Below the pieces are notes generated by a model. The model was not told the origin of the DNA, searched no databases, and saw only the letters and a program-made list of their open reading frames with translations. Of a stretch of DNA of 64,000 nucleotides, positions 41,863 through 53,509 are shown piece by piece. Position 1 is the first letter of the stretch, and the number at the start of each line of letters is the position of its first letter. The translations under genes and the position numbers were made by a program. Source of the stretch: Lunularia cruciata (taxonomy: Eukaryota > Streptophyta > Marchantiopsida > Lunulariales > Lunulariaceae); assembly GCA_948567375.1 (NCBI GenBank), contig OX419757.1:24174732-24238731 (forward strand). The letters are read 5' to 3'.

Positions 41863-43999
41863 ATTTTCTCTCTGTAAAGTTGTAAAGTTGTAAAGATTCT
41901 AGCTGAAGAAACTGTAATTCAAGCTGTATTGTATCTTTATACTCAATGATCCAAATGAAAGTGATCTTTGTGTTAATGGAATCAGCTAATTGAGACCTTT
42001 ATATTGAGAGTTTATTGTCAAATATAAGAGGAAAGATTAGAAGCTCTAGGTACCTCAAATTTTGCAGCCTTTGGTATCTCTATGCAATGTAGATTTGGAA
42101 GATAGTATCTTTGCACTCACATGTCCAAATGAGGTTATTCTTATCTCATTAGAATCAACTTCATGAGATCATAACTTGAACATCTATTTAGTATTACTTA
42201 GAGCTATATATTAGAAGTTATGTCTACTTGAAAATCTTGAAGTTTTGGTGTTGGAAGTAAAACCTCTAGATTGATTGTGAGTGTTTAGTGATGGTGCAAT
42301 AGAGGAATCCAAGACGTTGAAGACAATTTTGATATAGCTATAAAGCAAGAAAAATTATGAAATGTATAGGAAGGCCAATGACTTCCACAACAAGCTTAGA
42401 GTCTTATTTCCACCTATGTCCCAATGCATGAGTACTCTCATGGCTAATATGGAAATTGTATTATGGAAATATGGAATATGGAAATTGTAATATGGAAATT
42501 GATTGAGGTCACCAATGTGAAAGAGTCCTTGAACCTAGTCAACCAATAGATTCAAGACCTCAAGAAGAGTACTATTTTGTTATTAATATCAACCAAGGGG
42601 AAGGTTGATGCTACCAAAAATGTTGCTTCTTTGGGAGCACAAGCCACTAACATTGCTACACAAAGCAGATGACTCCAACCAATTGTGTGCATATTAGAAG
42701 TGAAGATGAGGTCATATGTTGAGGCTACTAAAGTGGCTCAAACCTCTTACTTGCAAGAGCATGAGGTTAAGAAGGAGAATTGACTGGTCAAAATGAAGAA
42801 CTTGAGCATGTCAAGTTTGCCAAAGATAGAAGGAAGAAGGAAGACAACAAGGCTATAATACGTGAGTTTATTATTAATTCTTTGAGAATCCATGATCCTT
42901 AGATTTTGCAAGCATATAGATTTGGACAACAAGGTGCACAACCAAGAGGTATTTTGATAAGGTTTGGCTTAGAAACTTAGAGGAATTCAATGATGGCAAA
43001 CAATGCTATATACTCAAGGGGCTGCACATCTGGTTAGACCCTAATCTCATATCTCTCCAACGGCAAGCATGGAAAGGAGTGAAGGAGACTCAACAAGTAG
43101 GTTTTGTTGCATTCTTGAGAAATAATAGAGCTATGATCACCCAAAGGAGATTGTGAACTATTGCATAGAAATTCCAAACCCTTACAGCGCTATTTTGGAA
43201 TGTTCATGTGCTCACACATACCAAGTACTCAAGCGCTAAACCTGTGTGGGATGATGTTGTTCTGATCAATCTTTTGGAGACATGGGAACATGAAGGAAAC
43301 ACCATACAATACATTAAAGGATTCACTCTTTTTGGTTTAACCTAGAACAAGTAGAGGCAACATAGAGGATGTGGCTTTGGAGATATTACTACTAACATCA
43401 GATTTGGCTTCAAAAAATAAGTCAATTTGATAGGCCAAGATTAAAGTGGACAATACCAAATGCTTGAAGATTGGAGGAGTTGATACACCTTACTTCCTTG
43501 TTATTTGCTACTTTGCTCCATTGACATCTCAAATTTAATCTTCTAGAGATCTCAACGCAATGCAGCCTTTCCACTCCTTGACAAAGGATGTGTTGGAGTT
43601 TCAAATTAAAGATGCATTACTTATTCTTGGTGATTTGAATGCTAGGATCCAAACTTCTCAGGTTCTTGAGTTTATTGACCTTGAGAATAACCCTTTCCAT
43701 AGCTTGATAGAAAATTCTAGTCCTTGATCCCACTATTCCAAATATCTTATGTCCAATCCTATGAGTGAGCACTTTTTGAGCTTTAGTACCACTTGAATGA
43801 CCTTTCTCAAATTCTTGAAACTTGTAAGAGCACATGCTTTGCTTCTAGTGGATCAAGCACCATAGATAATACGCTCACTTCACCTAGTGATATACACCTT
43901 ATCTCAGATTTTGTTGTTTTAGATCCTCAACTTGAATTTGACCATGCACCTCTATCATGTGCCATCCTTCTTCCTTGACCCACTAGAACCACAATACCT
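41863..43999 (+). mobile_element. LINE copy j: 5' UTR, ORF1, endonuclease
   Basis: Follows the tail of copy i. Two 5' UTR monomers (cores near 41951 and 42122), then a decayed ORF1 at about 42290-43170 (phrases TKVAQTSYLQEHEV and SLRIHDP type) and the start of ORF2 (FWNVHVLTHTKYSS near 43195), to the endonuclease end (FDHAPLSCAILL near 43960). It stops near 43999, so it is truncated at the 3' side. Many stops; no long open frame. Confidence 0.75.
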
Positions 44000-45206
44000 A
44001 TTTAAAGTGGTCTTCAAGAGCTTTTGATTGAGATCTTGCTTCTAGAATTTGAAGCTCTATGGTAAAGGTTGTGAGATTTTGAAATTTGTATGATATCCAA
44101 AACTTCTATATTAGAAAATGCAAATTCAAAAGCTTATAACTTTTGATTAACATGTCCCAATGAGTAGATCTTTGGTTTAGGAAAACAAGTATTTGTAGAG
44201 ATATTGGTGGATATGGATTAATATGGAGTCTCATTTAGTAGAATAGAAACCATGAGAATTTGAATACTATAAAATTCTCTTAGATTTTGCAAACCAAGTT
44301 TTTTGAGCTTTCCCCAAATTCATAGAGCTTGAGTGAAGGTAGAGGATATATTTTCATAGGAGCAGTTCCATGTTCCAGAATAGAAGCTTCCAAGATGGTG
44401 CAAGGTATTGCTAGTATAGCCTCAAAACAGCCACAACTTGCTGAAATGTCCAAAAAATTGAATGACTTCCACAAGGAACTCAAGAGCTTTTGTGCCTTTG
44501 TATCTCAATGCATGAGCACTCTTATGGCAGATTTGGAAACCGTACAACCAAAGGTCATGACTATGAAAGAGTCATTAAATTGGGTCATCCAAGATATCCA
44601 AGAACTCAAGAAGAGCAACAATCTGTTGTTAACTTCCACCAAAGGGAACACCATTCAAGATATTAAAGGTTTCACTTTGGTTGGTTCATCTTGGAACAAG
44701 AGGAGGCAACATAGAGGAAGGGGCTTTTGGAGGTATTGCTATTTATGTCAGACTTGGCTTTCAAAAATCAGTCTCTTTCATATACCAAGACTCAAGTGGA
44801 CAATATCAATGGTTGAAGAATGGAGGAGTTGTCACACCTTGTTTCCTTGCTGTTTGTTACTTTGCTCCATTGGCATCGTCAATTTACTCAAGTGGAGCTC
44901 TTAACACCATGCAACCTTTCCACTCCTTGACAAAGGATGTGTTAGAGTTTCAAAGAAAAGGTGTAGTACTTGTTTTTGGTGATGTTAATGCAAAAATCCA
45001 AGCTTCTCAAATTCCTGAGTTGAGTGACCTTGAGAATGATTATATCTATACCTTGATAGATAATTCTAGTGCTTTGTCCCGCTCTTCCCTAGATTTGATG
45101 AGCAACTCCATGAGTGAGCACATTTTGAACTTTGGTACTAGTTGTAGCTTGAAGATCTTGAATGGTCTTTCTTAATTTCTTGAAACTTGCAAAAGCACAT
45201 GCTTCT
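44000..45206 (+). mobile_element. LINE copy k: 5' UTR, ORF1 start, endonuclease
   Basis: Another 5' UTR end and ORF1 start (44329-44640, with MVQGIASIASKQPQLAEMSK and ESLNWVIQDIQELKKSNN). Near 44645 it jumps into ORF2 (NTIQDIKGFTLVGSSW). The endonuclease middle is open at 44681-45175, with SSGQYQWLKNGGV and VFGDVNAKIQ (family GDFNARIQ). The match ends near 45206. Both an internal deletion and a missing 3' part are evident. Confidence 0.75.
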
Positions 45207-46092
45207 CTTGTCTTGTGGTGTATCTATCACTCTAGAATTGCTCTTGATTACGTTGTGTATGGAGTGTAGGTTACAAAGGTTGACGCTGATTATTGTGAGT
45301 AGGATTAAGTTGTGACTAGATATCATAGTTAGTAATGTTTTGAGCAATTGGACTATCAAGGAGTGAGTCATATACCATGGTCCGTTCCCTGCTGGTTGTC
45401 ATAGTGTAGTTTCCATTATGTACCCCCAGTCAGATAAATGAAGGTATCAGTTCTGGGTGATGTTTGGTATGTTGGACCAACTCATCTTTGAAAAAGAAAA
45501 TAACCATATACACATATTATCCTATGTGCATATGGTATCTTCTTTGATGTCCTAATGCATAGGTTTCATGAAGGTCAAATCATCAAACAGTAATTGTATG
45601 ACGGTTGATGTTGTCAGCGGCAATGTGGCTTACCACAAATATTACATGTACGAAGCAGCATTTCTAGTTAAAGTGGAGCATTTTTCACTACAAGATGGAT
45701 CGATGCGTGGGAGATTGTGGAGATGGGAGAGGAGAGGGAGAGACGTGAGACAATTTTGACAATTTCTGAGGGCTCTCTAGCATGTAGCATTTGAGTGAAT
45801 AGTCGATTCTCTTTTTTTTTTCAATTTTGGTTCCATTGGCACCTAGATTGAAGACTATGGAGAATGGAGTAGAAAGTTATGAAGATTTTTAGCTTTTTTA
45901 GGGTTGAGAGTGATCATTATACATTCAGAGTGATGGGTTGGGAATTTTCATTTTCAATCTCTTGGTTTTCATGATTAAGTTCTATGGGAAGTTAATTTGA
46001 AAATTTTAGAGATGGAAATTGAAAGTTATGAGAGCTTATAGATTTTAGGGTTTGGAGAGATTGTTTTCTTATGTGAGTTGGGATGAGAGGGG
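45207..46092. other. unrecognised interval before the RLE-type LINE
   Basis: No coding similarity found. The part after about 45780 is AT-rich with repeated TATGAGAGCTTATAGATTTT-like phrases and could be the 5' UTR of the RLE-type LINE; the part before may be another repeat edge. The boundary is not visible. Confidence 0.35.
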
Positions 46093-46727
46093 TTGTGGTT
46101 TTGCAGATATGGGGAGAGATGGAGAGGAGTATCATGTGTTACTATCACTATTCTTGTGCTAGCCATAGCTACACCTTCCCATGTGGGATCGCCTAGAGCG
46201 GGTCGGGATACACCATGCCCGGTGTGTCACCGACGCTTTACCTCCCAAGGGGTAAAGACCCATGTGGGAAGGATGCACAAAGACTATGATTGCACCACTT
46301 GGGATGCCCACGTGAGACGAGTGACCACATTGACAACAATGACACTCAGGATTATGCACGCTTCTTCTATACCGATCTTCCAGGGATACCGATCGAGTCG
46401 TGGGAGTGGTTAGCTTCTCAAGCGGGTTGCATTTTGGGGTTATTTGAGACTAGTTTTCCATGTCCACGTCTATTCCATAGGCTACCCCGCACACTCCATG
46501 ATGAGGCTAGACAGGCTTTTTGCCTAACACTGGATCGTTTGGCACATGATCCCTTGGACGAGTTAGTATGGTTCCTATTCCTCCTACTCCCTCAATGGTG
46601 TCTTTGTTATGCTAGAGGGGGATGTGCGGGGCATAGAGAGGTGGCGGCTAGATTTCATCAATTCCGAGTGGGAGATTGGGCAGCCCTTCAGGAGGAGTCT
46701 ATAAGGGCTACACGAGTTAAGAGATAG
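46093..46727 (+). CDS. RLE-type LINE N-terminal region with C2H2 zinc finger
   Basis: The first piece (46093-46413) contains CPVCHRRFTSQGVKTHVGRMH, a C-x2-C-x11-H-x4-H finger as in the DNA-binding N-terminus of R2-like LINEs, which finds the target site. The second piece (46290-46727, another frame) continues with HDEARQAFCLTLDRLAHDPL and WFLFLLLPQWCLCYARGGCA, the stretch between finger and reverse transcriptase. A frameshift separates the two near 46310. The true start codon is not clear; an upstream start is possible. Confidence 0.65.
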
Positions 46728-47011
46728 GCATCACCACAGGATACCACAGATTCCACTTGATTACGATGATGTAGGACATTGGGTCAGGCAGGAGAGTTTA
46801 GTAGAGCAGCATAGGCGCTACACCTTTGTCTATAGCGAGTCCTACTGATGAGACCATCTCTTCCCTACGCTCATTGCATCCTATAGCAATAGAGGGACTA
46901 CCAATAAAGGTCTTAGATTATCAACCTGAGCAGCCTTTATGTCTTGATAGGTCATTATTTGCACAAGTATTGTGCACTACCCCTCGCCTTTCCTCAAGAG
47001 GCTTGTAAGGG

Positions 47012-48130
47012 ATGGTTTATGAGCACCTTAGAGATTGCTTCCAGGCAGATGATCCCTCTAGTGGTTTTACTGAGTTGTTTCAGGTGGCTGCAGTAGTAGC
47101 GAGAGGAGACATTCCTATGTCTGTTACTCGGGTCTTAGGTGCTAGTCAACTTCTCATGAACAAGAAGGACACAGGAGGCATTAGACCGATTGCTATTGGA
47201 TAGATCTTTTTGCATTTGGTCAGTTGTACCATTGTCCTTCAGCATTGTTCTCACTTTCGACAACACCTTAGTCCACATTAGTTTGAGTAGCTACACTGAG
47301 AGGATGTGAGGCTATATCTCTAGGCATTAGAGCACTCCTAGATATCCATCCGGAGTGGGTCGTCCTACCGGTGGATGTTGAGAATGCTTTTAATAGCATC
47401 TCACGTGCATCCATCTTTAGAGAGCTTAGGGAGGCTGGTGGATCCTTGGCGAGTCTCGTTCCTTTTGTGCGGTCTTTTTAGGGCTCTCATGCTTCTCTTT
47501 ACTACCAGCATGGTGGTTCACAAGAGGGAGTCACCGTCTTGGAGCCAGCTGTTGGTACACATCAAGGAGATCCTTTTGGGGGGCCCTTATTTTCCATGGC
47601 TCACTTTAGAGCTCTCCTATTTACTACTTTGGCCATGCCAGGTTGTGTATTTCCCTCCTTGGCAAATGATACACACATCGTAGGCCCTATAGATCAGATT
47701 AGGGAGGCCTTTGACTACTTGACTACCAAGCTACATCTAGTAGGCTTGAGAGTCAAGGTGTTAAAGTGTAGGGCATGGTCCCTTTTAGGTATCCCTCCAC
47801 ACCTTGAGCTTCCAGAGGGGTGTATCACATCCACAGATGGACTTTGTGTTCTTGGAGTGCCAGAGGATTGGAGGATTTTGTCACACGCTTCTTGGACGTT
47901 GCCCTTGCAGAGGATGTTCTCCATGTGGATGACCTTCCATTACTAGGAGATCCGTAGGTGGAATTTGGTATACTCTCTTCCAATATTGCTTGTCAACCAT
48001 CCTACCTATCCGTACAATGCCTCCCTCACTGTCCTTCCTATCATGTCTAAGAGCATTTGATAGAAGGATTATGGGAGTCTTTGGTGATATTATTGGACCA
48101 AGGACTTTTGAGTGTGTGACAAGGGATTTG
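47012..48130 (+). CDS. RLE-type LINE reverse transcriptase (broken)
   Basis: Pieces in several frames: VAAVVARGDIPMSVTRVLGA and KKDTGGIRPIAIG (47012-47203, fingers), VDVENAFNSI-like coding at 47371-47400 (motif A), GTHQGDPFGGPLFSMAHF at 47555-47610 (motif B) and FPSLANDTHIVGP near 47660-47700, where the second catalytic residue of the ADD box reads N. CVLGVPEDW follows. The motifs are those of R2-like reverse transcriptases, quite unlike the YADD of the neighbouring L1-type copies. Several stops and frameshifts. Confidence 0.75.
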
Positions 48131-48582
48131 GCACATAGATAGATGGCTCTACCAATCTCATGTGGGGGGGTTGGCTTGCTTTCTACGGAGGAGATGGCAC
48201 CTATAGCATTTTTGGGTAGTTGGGCTCTCTCGGCACCCCTACTTTCCCCTCGTATTGTGGTTGCTGATAGGCCGGTTTTGGAGACTTATGTGACAGAGGT
48301 GGAGGGAGGATCCTTTTCTCTCCAGGTGTTATTGCGGTAGACGAGAGATAGTCTATCCCCACGAGCACGAGAAGGTTTTCCACCGTTTGCTTCACAATCA
48401 TCAGATTGGACTAGAGGTCTACAGTCTTCCTTGATGGAGCAACAGTTTGAGCATACGCTACATTCTCTCTTAGTTGACTCGTCCATTCCTCAAGCTACTA
48501 GAGCACGCCTACGCTCTTGCTCCGGCAAGGGTGGAGGCTTGTGGATCCTAGCTTGACCATGCATTAGGGCTTTCTGATTTGC

Positions 48583-49324
48583 TGTAATACCAAGAGCTAG
48601 CCATATGATCTAGATGTGAAATTCAGTTTGGTAACATCTAGAATGATGTTATACATGATGGTCAAAATAGATAAGATAGAAGTATCACCAAAAGAGTACT
48701 TCTACAAATAGGGCAGAAACCAAAATAGACTTGAGAACCTTAGAACCAATAGCTAGACATATGATTTAAAGGTGAGAATTGGGTTGGTAACATCTGGAAG
48801 GATGTTACACATGATGGACTAAACAGATCAGAAAGAGGTATCACCAAAAGGGGACTTCTACTAATAGAGTAGGAACCAAAATATGCCTGAAATCTTTGAA
48901 GGCAATTTCGGAGGCCTAAACGGATGAATTAGGCCTCAAAAATGTGCAAATTCCCCCCCCCCTCCAATAGAGGAAAGGCTGGCCTCCTCCCCCTTGCTTT
49001 GTCTCATTGAGAGCTTTCCAACAGTACCTTACTCACGTGATTCTGAGATTCCTATATGAAGATTCCCTAAAAGATTCCCTCTAGTCAAAGCTTGTTTGAC
49101 CAACCAGATAGGACCTAGACCAGACATGTCACCCATCCAAGTAAGTAATCCAAGGGTGGAGCTTGCTGACATGTCATGTATTTGTGTCCCTAATCCTGTG
49201 GTGGAGCTTCCTTGGAGGAGATCCTCTTTGTCTATATAATAAAGAGAAGGTGCTCCTTTGGGGCATCAAATGTTTGAGTGTGCAATTTGTGTTTTCTCTC
49301 TTCTCTTGTCCTCAGAGTATTACA
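48583..49324 (+). mobile_element. 742-bp solo LTR, family F3 (copy b)
   Basis: Same LTR as at 40706. Flanks TTTGC (48578-48582) and CTCGC (49325-49329) are a decayed 5-base duplication; the LINE reads through when it is removed, as judged against LINE copy 2 at 53540-53580. The TATA box lies near 49233. Confidence 0.8.
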
Positions 49325-50107
49325 CTCGCACAGGCTACTTTCTCTACAAAAATGAGGTTTTGCCTAGGTTTGGTCCACCCATCTGCATCTTCACTACTCA
49401 CTTGTGAGTGTGGTTCTACACTAGATGCAACGGCGGTCCACATGACACGGTGTCCTTTTGGAGGACAGAGGATAACTACCCATGATGCCATTAGAGACAT
49501 AGTGTTTGCTATGGCATGAGAGAGTGGATACTTGGCTTGGAGGGAGCGTTCGTATGCGTTGCAGACGACACGTGTCAGGGCAGACTTATACTTGGTCCGA
49601 GATGATCAGGTGACAATAGCGGATGTCGTGGTCACGGACCCTACACGGGATGCAGTTTCGGAGGGAGTGATTACCCATCCCCTTGGATGGGCGGCGAGTG
49701 CAGCAGCAGGTCGCAAGGTCTCCAAGTATAGGGGCATGCAGCAAGGTCACCTCTTTGTTCCTCTAGCCTTGGAGTTATATGGAGCGATGGACACGGCATT
49801 TGACACATTTGTCAGGGAGTGCGCGAGAGCTTATCATGTTAGGCGTCAAGGGGTACCACTCTCACTCTCATACTTTGTAGCATATTTTAGACAGTGTGTG
49901 TCCATTGCTCTACAGAGGGCAGTGGCTGGTGCAATTCATAGGAGAGCAATCACATTAGGTGATGTTTCTTCGGATGCTCCAGTTGTGTGTAGACCGTATG
50001 ACTTGCATAGCTCAGATATCTTAGGTGCAGTAGGGCAGATTTCTCATACAGACTCTATTGGGGCTTACCCCATGTTACCTTTTTTGTCTCCCCCTTGTAT
50101 GGCTTGA
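49325..50107 (+). CDS. RLE-type LINE CCHC knuckle and restriction-like endonuclease
   Basis: The knuckle CECGSTLDATAVHMTRC (C-x-C-x7-H-x4-C form) is followed by GGQRITTHDAIRDIV, as in R2-like elements. After a stop near 49518, the longest open frame (49532-50107, 191 residues) carries the nuclease: VRADLYLVRDDQVTIADVVV and then GRKVSKYRGM, matching the R-x-D, D-V and K-x2-K-Y spacing of restriction-like LINE nucleases. It would nick the target to prime reverse transcription. The C-terminal region after it (VPLALELYGAMDTAFDTFV) is conserved in copy 2. This is the least damaged part of the element. Confidence 0.75.
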
Positions 50108-51095
50108 TGGGGTCCTCCCATCCTCATTTTTCCTACGCGGTCTCCTTTTACCAGTTAAAGAGGAGCTGGAATGGCTAGAGAAAAGTAAACTGGACCAACT
50201 CATGAAGTGGACTGTCCAATTTACCATCTACAGTACTTACTGTACATGAATAAAGCAAACTGTCAGCACCAACAAACATGTAAGGTTTACTAGAGATGTT
50301 CGCTTTCTTGAACTCACCATAACTGAATCGCTACTCCACTCACTACCAACATGATGTACCATCTTCAACCACGGTTAACAGGGCCTTCCCGTCACTACAT
50401 TTAGCAACAAAATCTGGTAAGGCTACGGATTCGCTCCGGATTGAGATGGAATGTATATTTCTGATCTTGGAAAGAACATAGTTACCATGCTGAATTCACA
50501 TTCTTAAATTGATGCAGATTTTTAATTGTTCACCCCGTAGCAGCATTTATCTCTTGCGTACAGGTGATCTGAGTCTCGGTGAGTAGAATAGATCTACAGA
50601 TCTGTACCTTATTTATATTACCCTTACCAGGGTGAGTACTGGTTACGTGCTTGTCATCCCCAGATCATCCATTGAAAGTGATTCCAAAGCAATCAGTCCC
50701 TGAAGATGCTCTCCCACTCTGCTGCTACTACATAATCTGTAGTGATGACGTCATCCGGACTTTATGGCAGTGGATGGAAGCTGAGTAGACGAGATGAACC
50801 AAAATGAACCAAAATGTAAGAACCTTCTCAGAGTAAACCAATCAAAGCTTGTCTTCCTGAAGTGATCTACGATACTTAGTCAGTCTTCATGACTCATCTT
50901 TCAGTCCGCATGCTTTCCTCGGTGATGTCCTCGAATACATGGTTTCCTCCTCGATGTCTTCATAATACAAATAGATTATTAGTCTGATAGGCAATGTTTT
51001 CATCTGTGAGCAAAAGGTTTAGGTTCAATGATGTCAGGAGTGAAAGCTGACTTTCGACTTATGTATGACAACATCGAGAGATATGTTTGCTATGT

Positions 51096-51165
51096 TTAAT
51101 TGGGGAGAAGCGACCGCGTAGAACATATTAAGGATGGACGACCCCATCAAGGGAGAGATGAGAAA
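51096..51165 (-). mobile_element. 3'-end fragment of an RLE-type LINE
   Basis: On the minus strand: TTGATGGGGTCGTCC and TTCTACGCGGTCGCTTC, matching the 3' end of copy 1 (50105-50160: TTGATGGGGTCCTCC and CCTACGCGGTCTCCTT). Only about 65-70 bases, an extremely 5'-truncated copy. Confidence 0.65.
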
Positions 51166-51188
51166 AAAAAGAGGTAAAATTATATTAC

Positions 51189-51228
51189 TCTAATCTTCAA
51201 CTATATTTAAATATAGTTGAAGATTAGA
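51189..51228. repeat. perfect 40-bp palindrome
   Basis: The arms TCTAATCTTCAACTATATTT and AAATATAGTTGAAGATTAGA are exact reverse complements with no spacer. It could extrude as a cruciform or fold as a hairpin in RNA. Confidence 0.9.
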
Positions 51229-51857
51229 ACCTAGATTAGACTCAAGGGGAACGTTACACCCATATCACCTTTTCGGTAATTCTACTTCATCGGATAATAC
51301 TAACCCAATCTAACCGTTCATTTTAATAAGAATAGATATTACGAGTACAGAACAACCGCGAGTAACGACCAATAGCAAGTAGTGGCAGGATCCGGGGCAA
51401 GGTTGGGATCTCTGCAAGGTCAACTAGCGGTGGCCAAGGGGGGAGGCCTCTCCAGGCGGGGCCTCCATGGCGCTGCCCCGGGAGATAAATTTGATCACTG
51501 ATAGATTATGATGATCATAGATTATGTTTTTTAGACATCGATGCTTTGGATTGAAAGAGTTCTAGATGGTTGTGTCGAACTTATATTTTAACGGCTTATT
51601 CTATGTTTTCTCTATATCATTGCTTTGAATTATCATTCTGGACAACATTTCTGTATATATGAAAAAGGGCTCGGATCACATATTGCCCGTAAATCGATGA
51701 ATGCAACAAATGTTCACTTCCATCATACGACAAACTTACAAAAGTGAAGGTAAGATTTCAAAATCACAAGTCATGCATTAAAGGATGGGACTTGCTTTAT
51801 GAGGCACTAAGCACCATTTCTCTCTTATTGGTCATGACCGACACTTCTTGTTAAATC

Positions 51858-51985
51858 TATTCGGTTCAGTTTGTTACAGATTCGTTCGGATGCCCTAGAC
51901 TCTTGCTTAGATTCACATTTTATCGTATGTGTTTACTTTTGATTCTTGACTCTATCTAACATTATATTTCAAACTTTGAATATTC
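51858..51985 (+). mobile_element. diverged L1-type LINE 3' end
   Basis: CAGTTTGTTACAGATTCG, GATGCCCTAGACTCTTGCTTAG and following bases match the LINE stop and 3' UTR, but with more differences than other copies and a tail reduced to ATTATATTTCAAA. This is the oldest-looking copy of the family here. Confidence 0.6.
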
Positions 51986-53289
51986 TTATTAAAACAAACC
52001 ATTAGACATGGTTGATATTATAAAGTGAGATAGATTTGTAAAAAAGGTGAAATGGATTTACTAATTTCATTTATTAATAATAATTACTGGTAATATTAAT
52101 AATAATCCCCAACTATACTTAATTATCCCATACTTAATTTACTCTTCCCTAATCCAAATATGGTGGTGCAATTTCACCAACAACGACTATCCGTTGCAGT
52201 TGAAATGAGTTGCCAATAGGGACTATTGGAGTTCGCTGATTCGGTAATTATAATGTAAAGACTATAGATTTTGTTGCTACCTTTATGTTTAGCACACTTG
52301 AAATTTTAATTTTGAAGTACGGTCAGCGAAAATACAGATTGCTTGAAATATGAGTAGCATGAGTACGATTCGAATGTTCTCAGCTGAAAGATATCTTCAA
52401 TTTGAAAGCTGACAAGACATGGACATCGTGTGGACAAGGCGTCACATATGCCATGATGGCATCCCAGCATGTGCAGTAAGTTTGATTCGAGGATTCAATG
52501 AAAGGAACCATCAGAAACCAACCAATCATTATCGTGGACAACAGTAATAGCTGACTTGAACCCCATCTTCTTGTGTGAATGACGACCTTCTCATGACATC
52601 AGTAGGAATCGTGAATCCTTTTATATGGTATAAAATATTCGAAAAGAAATTTCACTGTACTGAAGATATGTTCAACGATGCGTACATCGCTATGAAGTGA
52701 ATCCTTTACAGGTTTGAATCTGTTCCTGGAGACCAAGTGTCAAGTGCAGACACTTCTCGGGTAGATTTTTATTCTTGAAATCATGAATGTTAGTCAAGGT
52801 TTTTGGGTAGCAGAGCTAAAGGCATCCAGCTGTTTGTAATAAATCGAGTGCGAACTTCGACTAGTGTGAGATTTCCTTCCAAGGAGAGCATCTAACAGCC
52901 TCCGATTTTTCGCACGACTCCTTCCCACAGAATGTACATTCCTTACAATTTAACCAATGTAATAATGTAAAAATGTCAGCTTCTGTAAACAGTTGATACT
53001 GTCTTCTGGTAGAATTACAGTGTACAAGAAACAAGAGACATAGATCACCCTGGCAGAGTTGAAAGTTTCACATAAAGCCGGGGGTGCTTAGGCGCGGTTG
53101 AGATTAAGTGATCTTTAGTACATGGATTTCTTTCGGCTTCCAGAAAAGATGTGATTCTTTCTGATGTTTCTATACCGGTCACCAGTGTTCGGTTTTCTAG
53201 TGCTCGCTAAAATTATAGGGAATGAAGGACAATATCACAACTCCACTGCCCATAGGAGGGTAATGAATCGTTATTCTTAAACCAGGTTT

Positions 53290-53390
53290 TAACAAAGAAC
53301 CTGAAAAGTAAAAGAGAAGGAGACCGCGTAGAAAACATGAAGGATTGGAAGACCCCATCGAGCCGGCAAGGGTGAACAGTTAGAAAGATG
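53290..53390 (-). mobile_element. second 3'-end fragment of an RLE-type LINE
   Basis: On the minus strand: CTCGATGGGGTCTTCC and TTCTACGCGGTCTCCTTC, the same 3' end as copy 1 and as 51096-51165. A short minus-strand frame here includes the end phrase WGLPILHVFYAVSF, similar to WGPPILIFPTRSPF after the stop of copy 1. About 80-100 bases remain. Confidence 0.6.
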
Positions 53391-53509
53391 TTTGCTCAAA
53401 AGTTGGAATAAAGTTTGCTCATTGGGTGCAACTTGAGCTTCTATGGATGCCCTAAATAGGAATAATGACTTACTCTGCAAGAGATGAAGCTTTGCTACTG
53501 ACTTGATAG

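Larger units (their letters stand above)
46093..50160 (+). mobile_element. RLE-type LINE (R2 superfamily-like), copy 1
   Basis: Single-ORF LINE with a C2H2 finger near 46217-46280, reverse transcriptase 47012-48130, CCHC knuckle 49401-49465, restriction-like endonuclease 49570-49745, and a 3' end near 50160. It is split by an F3 LTR at 48583-49324. Frame changes and stops occur throughout, so it is inactive. The domain order is that of R2-like elements and differs completely from the L1-type LINEs of the window. Confidence 0.8.
50161..53290. other. low-copy interval, mostly unrecognised
   Basis: About 3.1 kb with composition and texture unlike the repeats around it. No long frame, splice-like gene structure or RNA gene is convincing. 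It contains two small things I can name (a fragment of the RLE-type LINE 3' end at 51096-51165 and a diverged L1-type LINE 3' end at about 51858-51985), a perfect 40-base palindrome, a TGACGTCA palindrome and one GC-rich patch (51395-51490). It may be intergenic or intronic host DNA. Confidence 0.4.

Noticed and set aside
48201-48486. Two minus-strand frames in the RLE-type LINE
   Set aside because: Antisense to the region between reverse transcriptase and knuckle. No support.
50161-53290. Host protein-coding gene in the low-copy island
   Set aside because: I looked for long frames and exon-like islands on both strands and found none with recognisable protein similarity. I leave it as unassigned.
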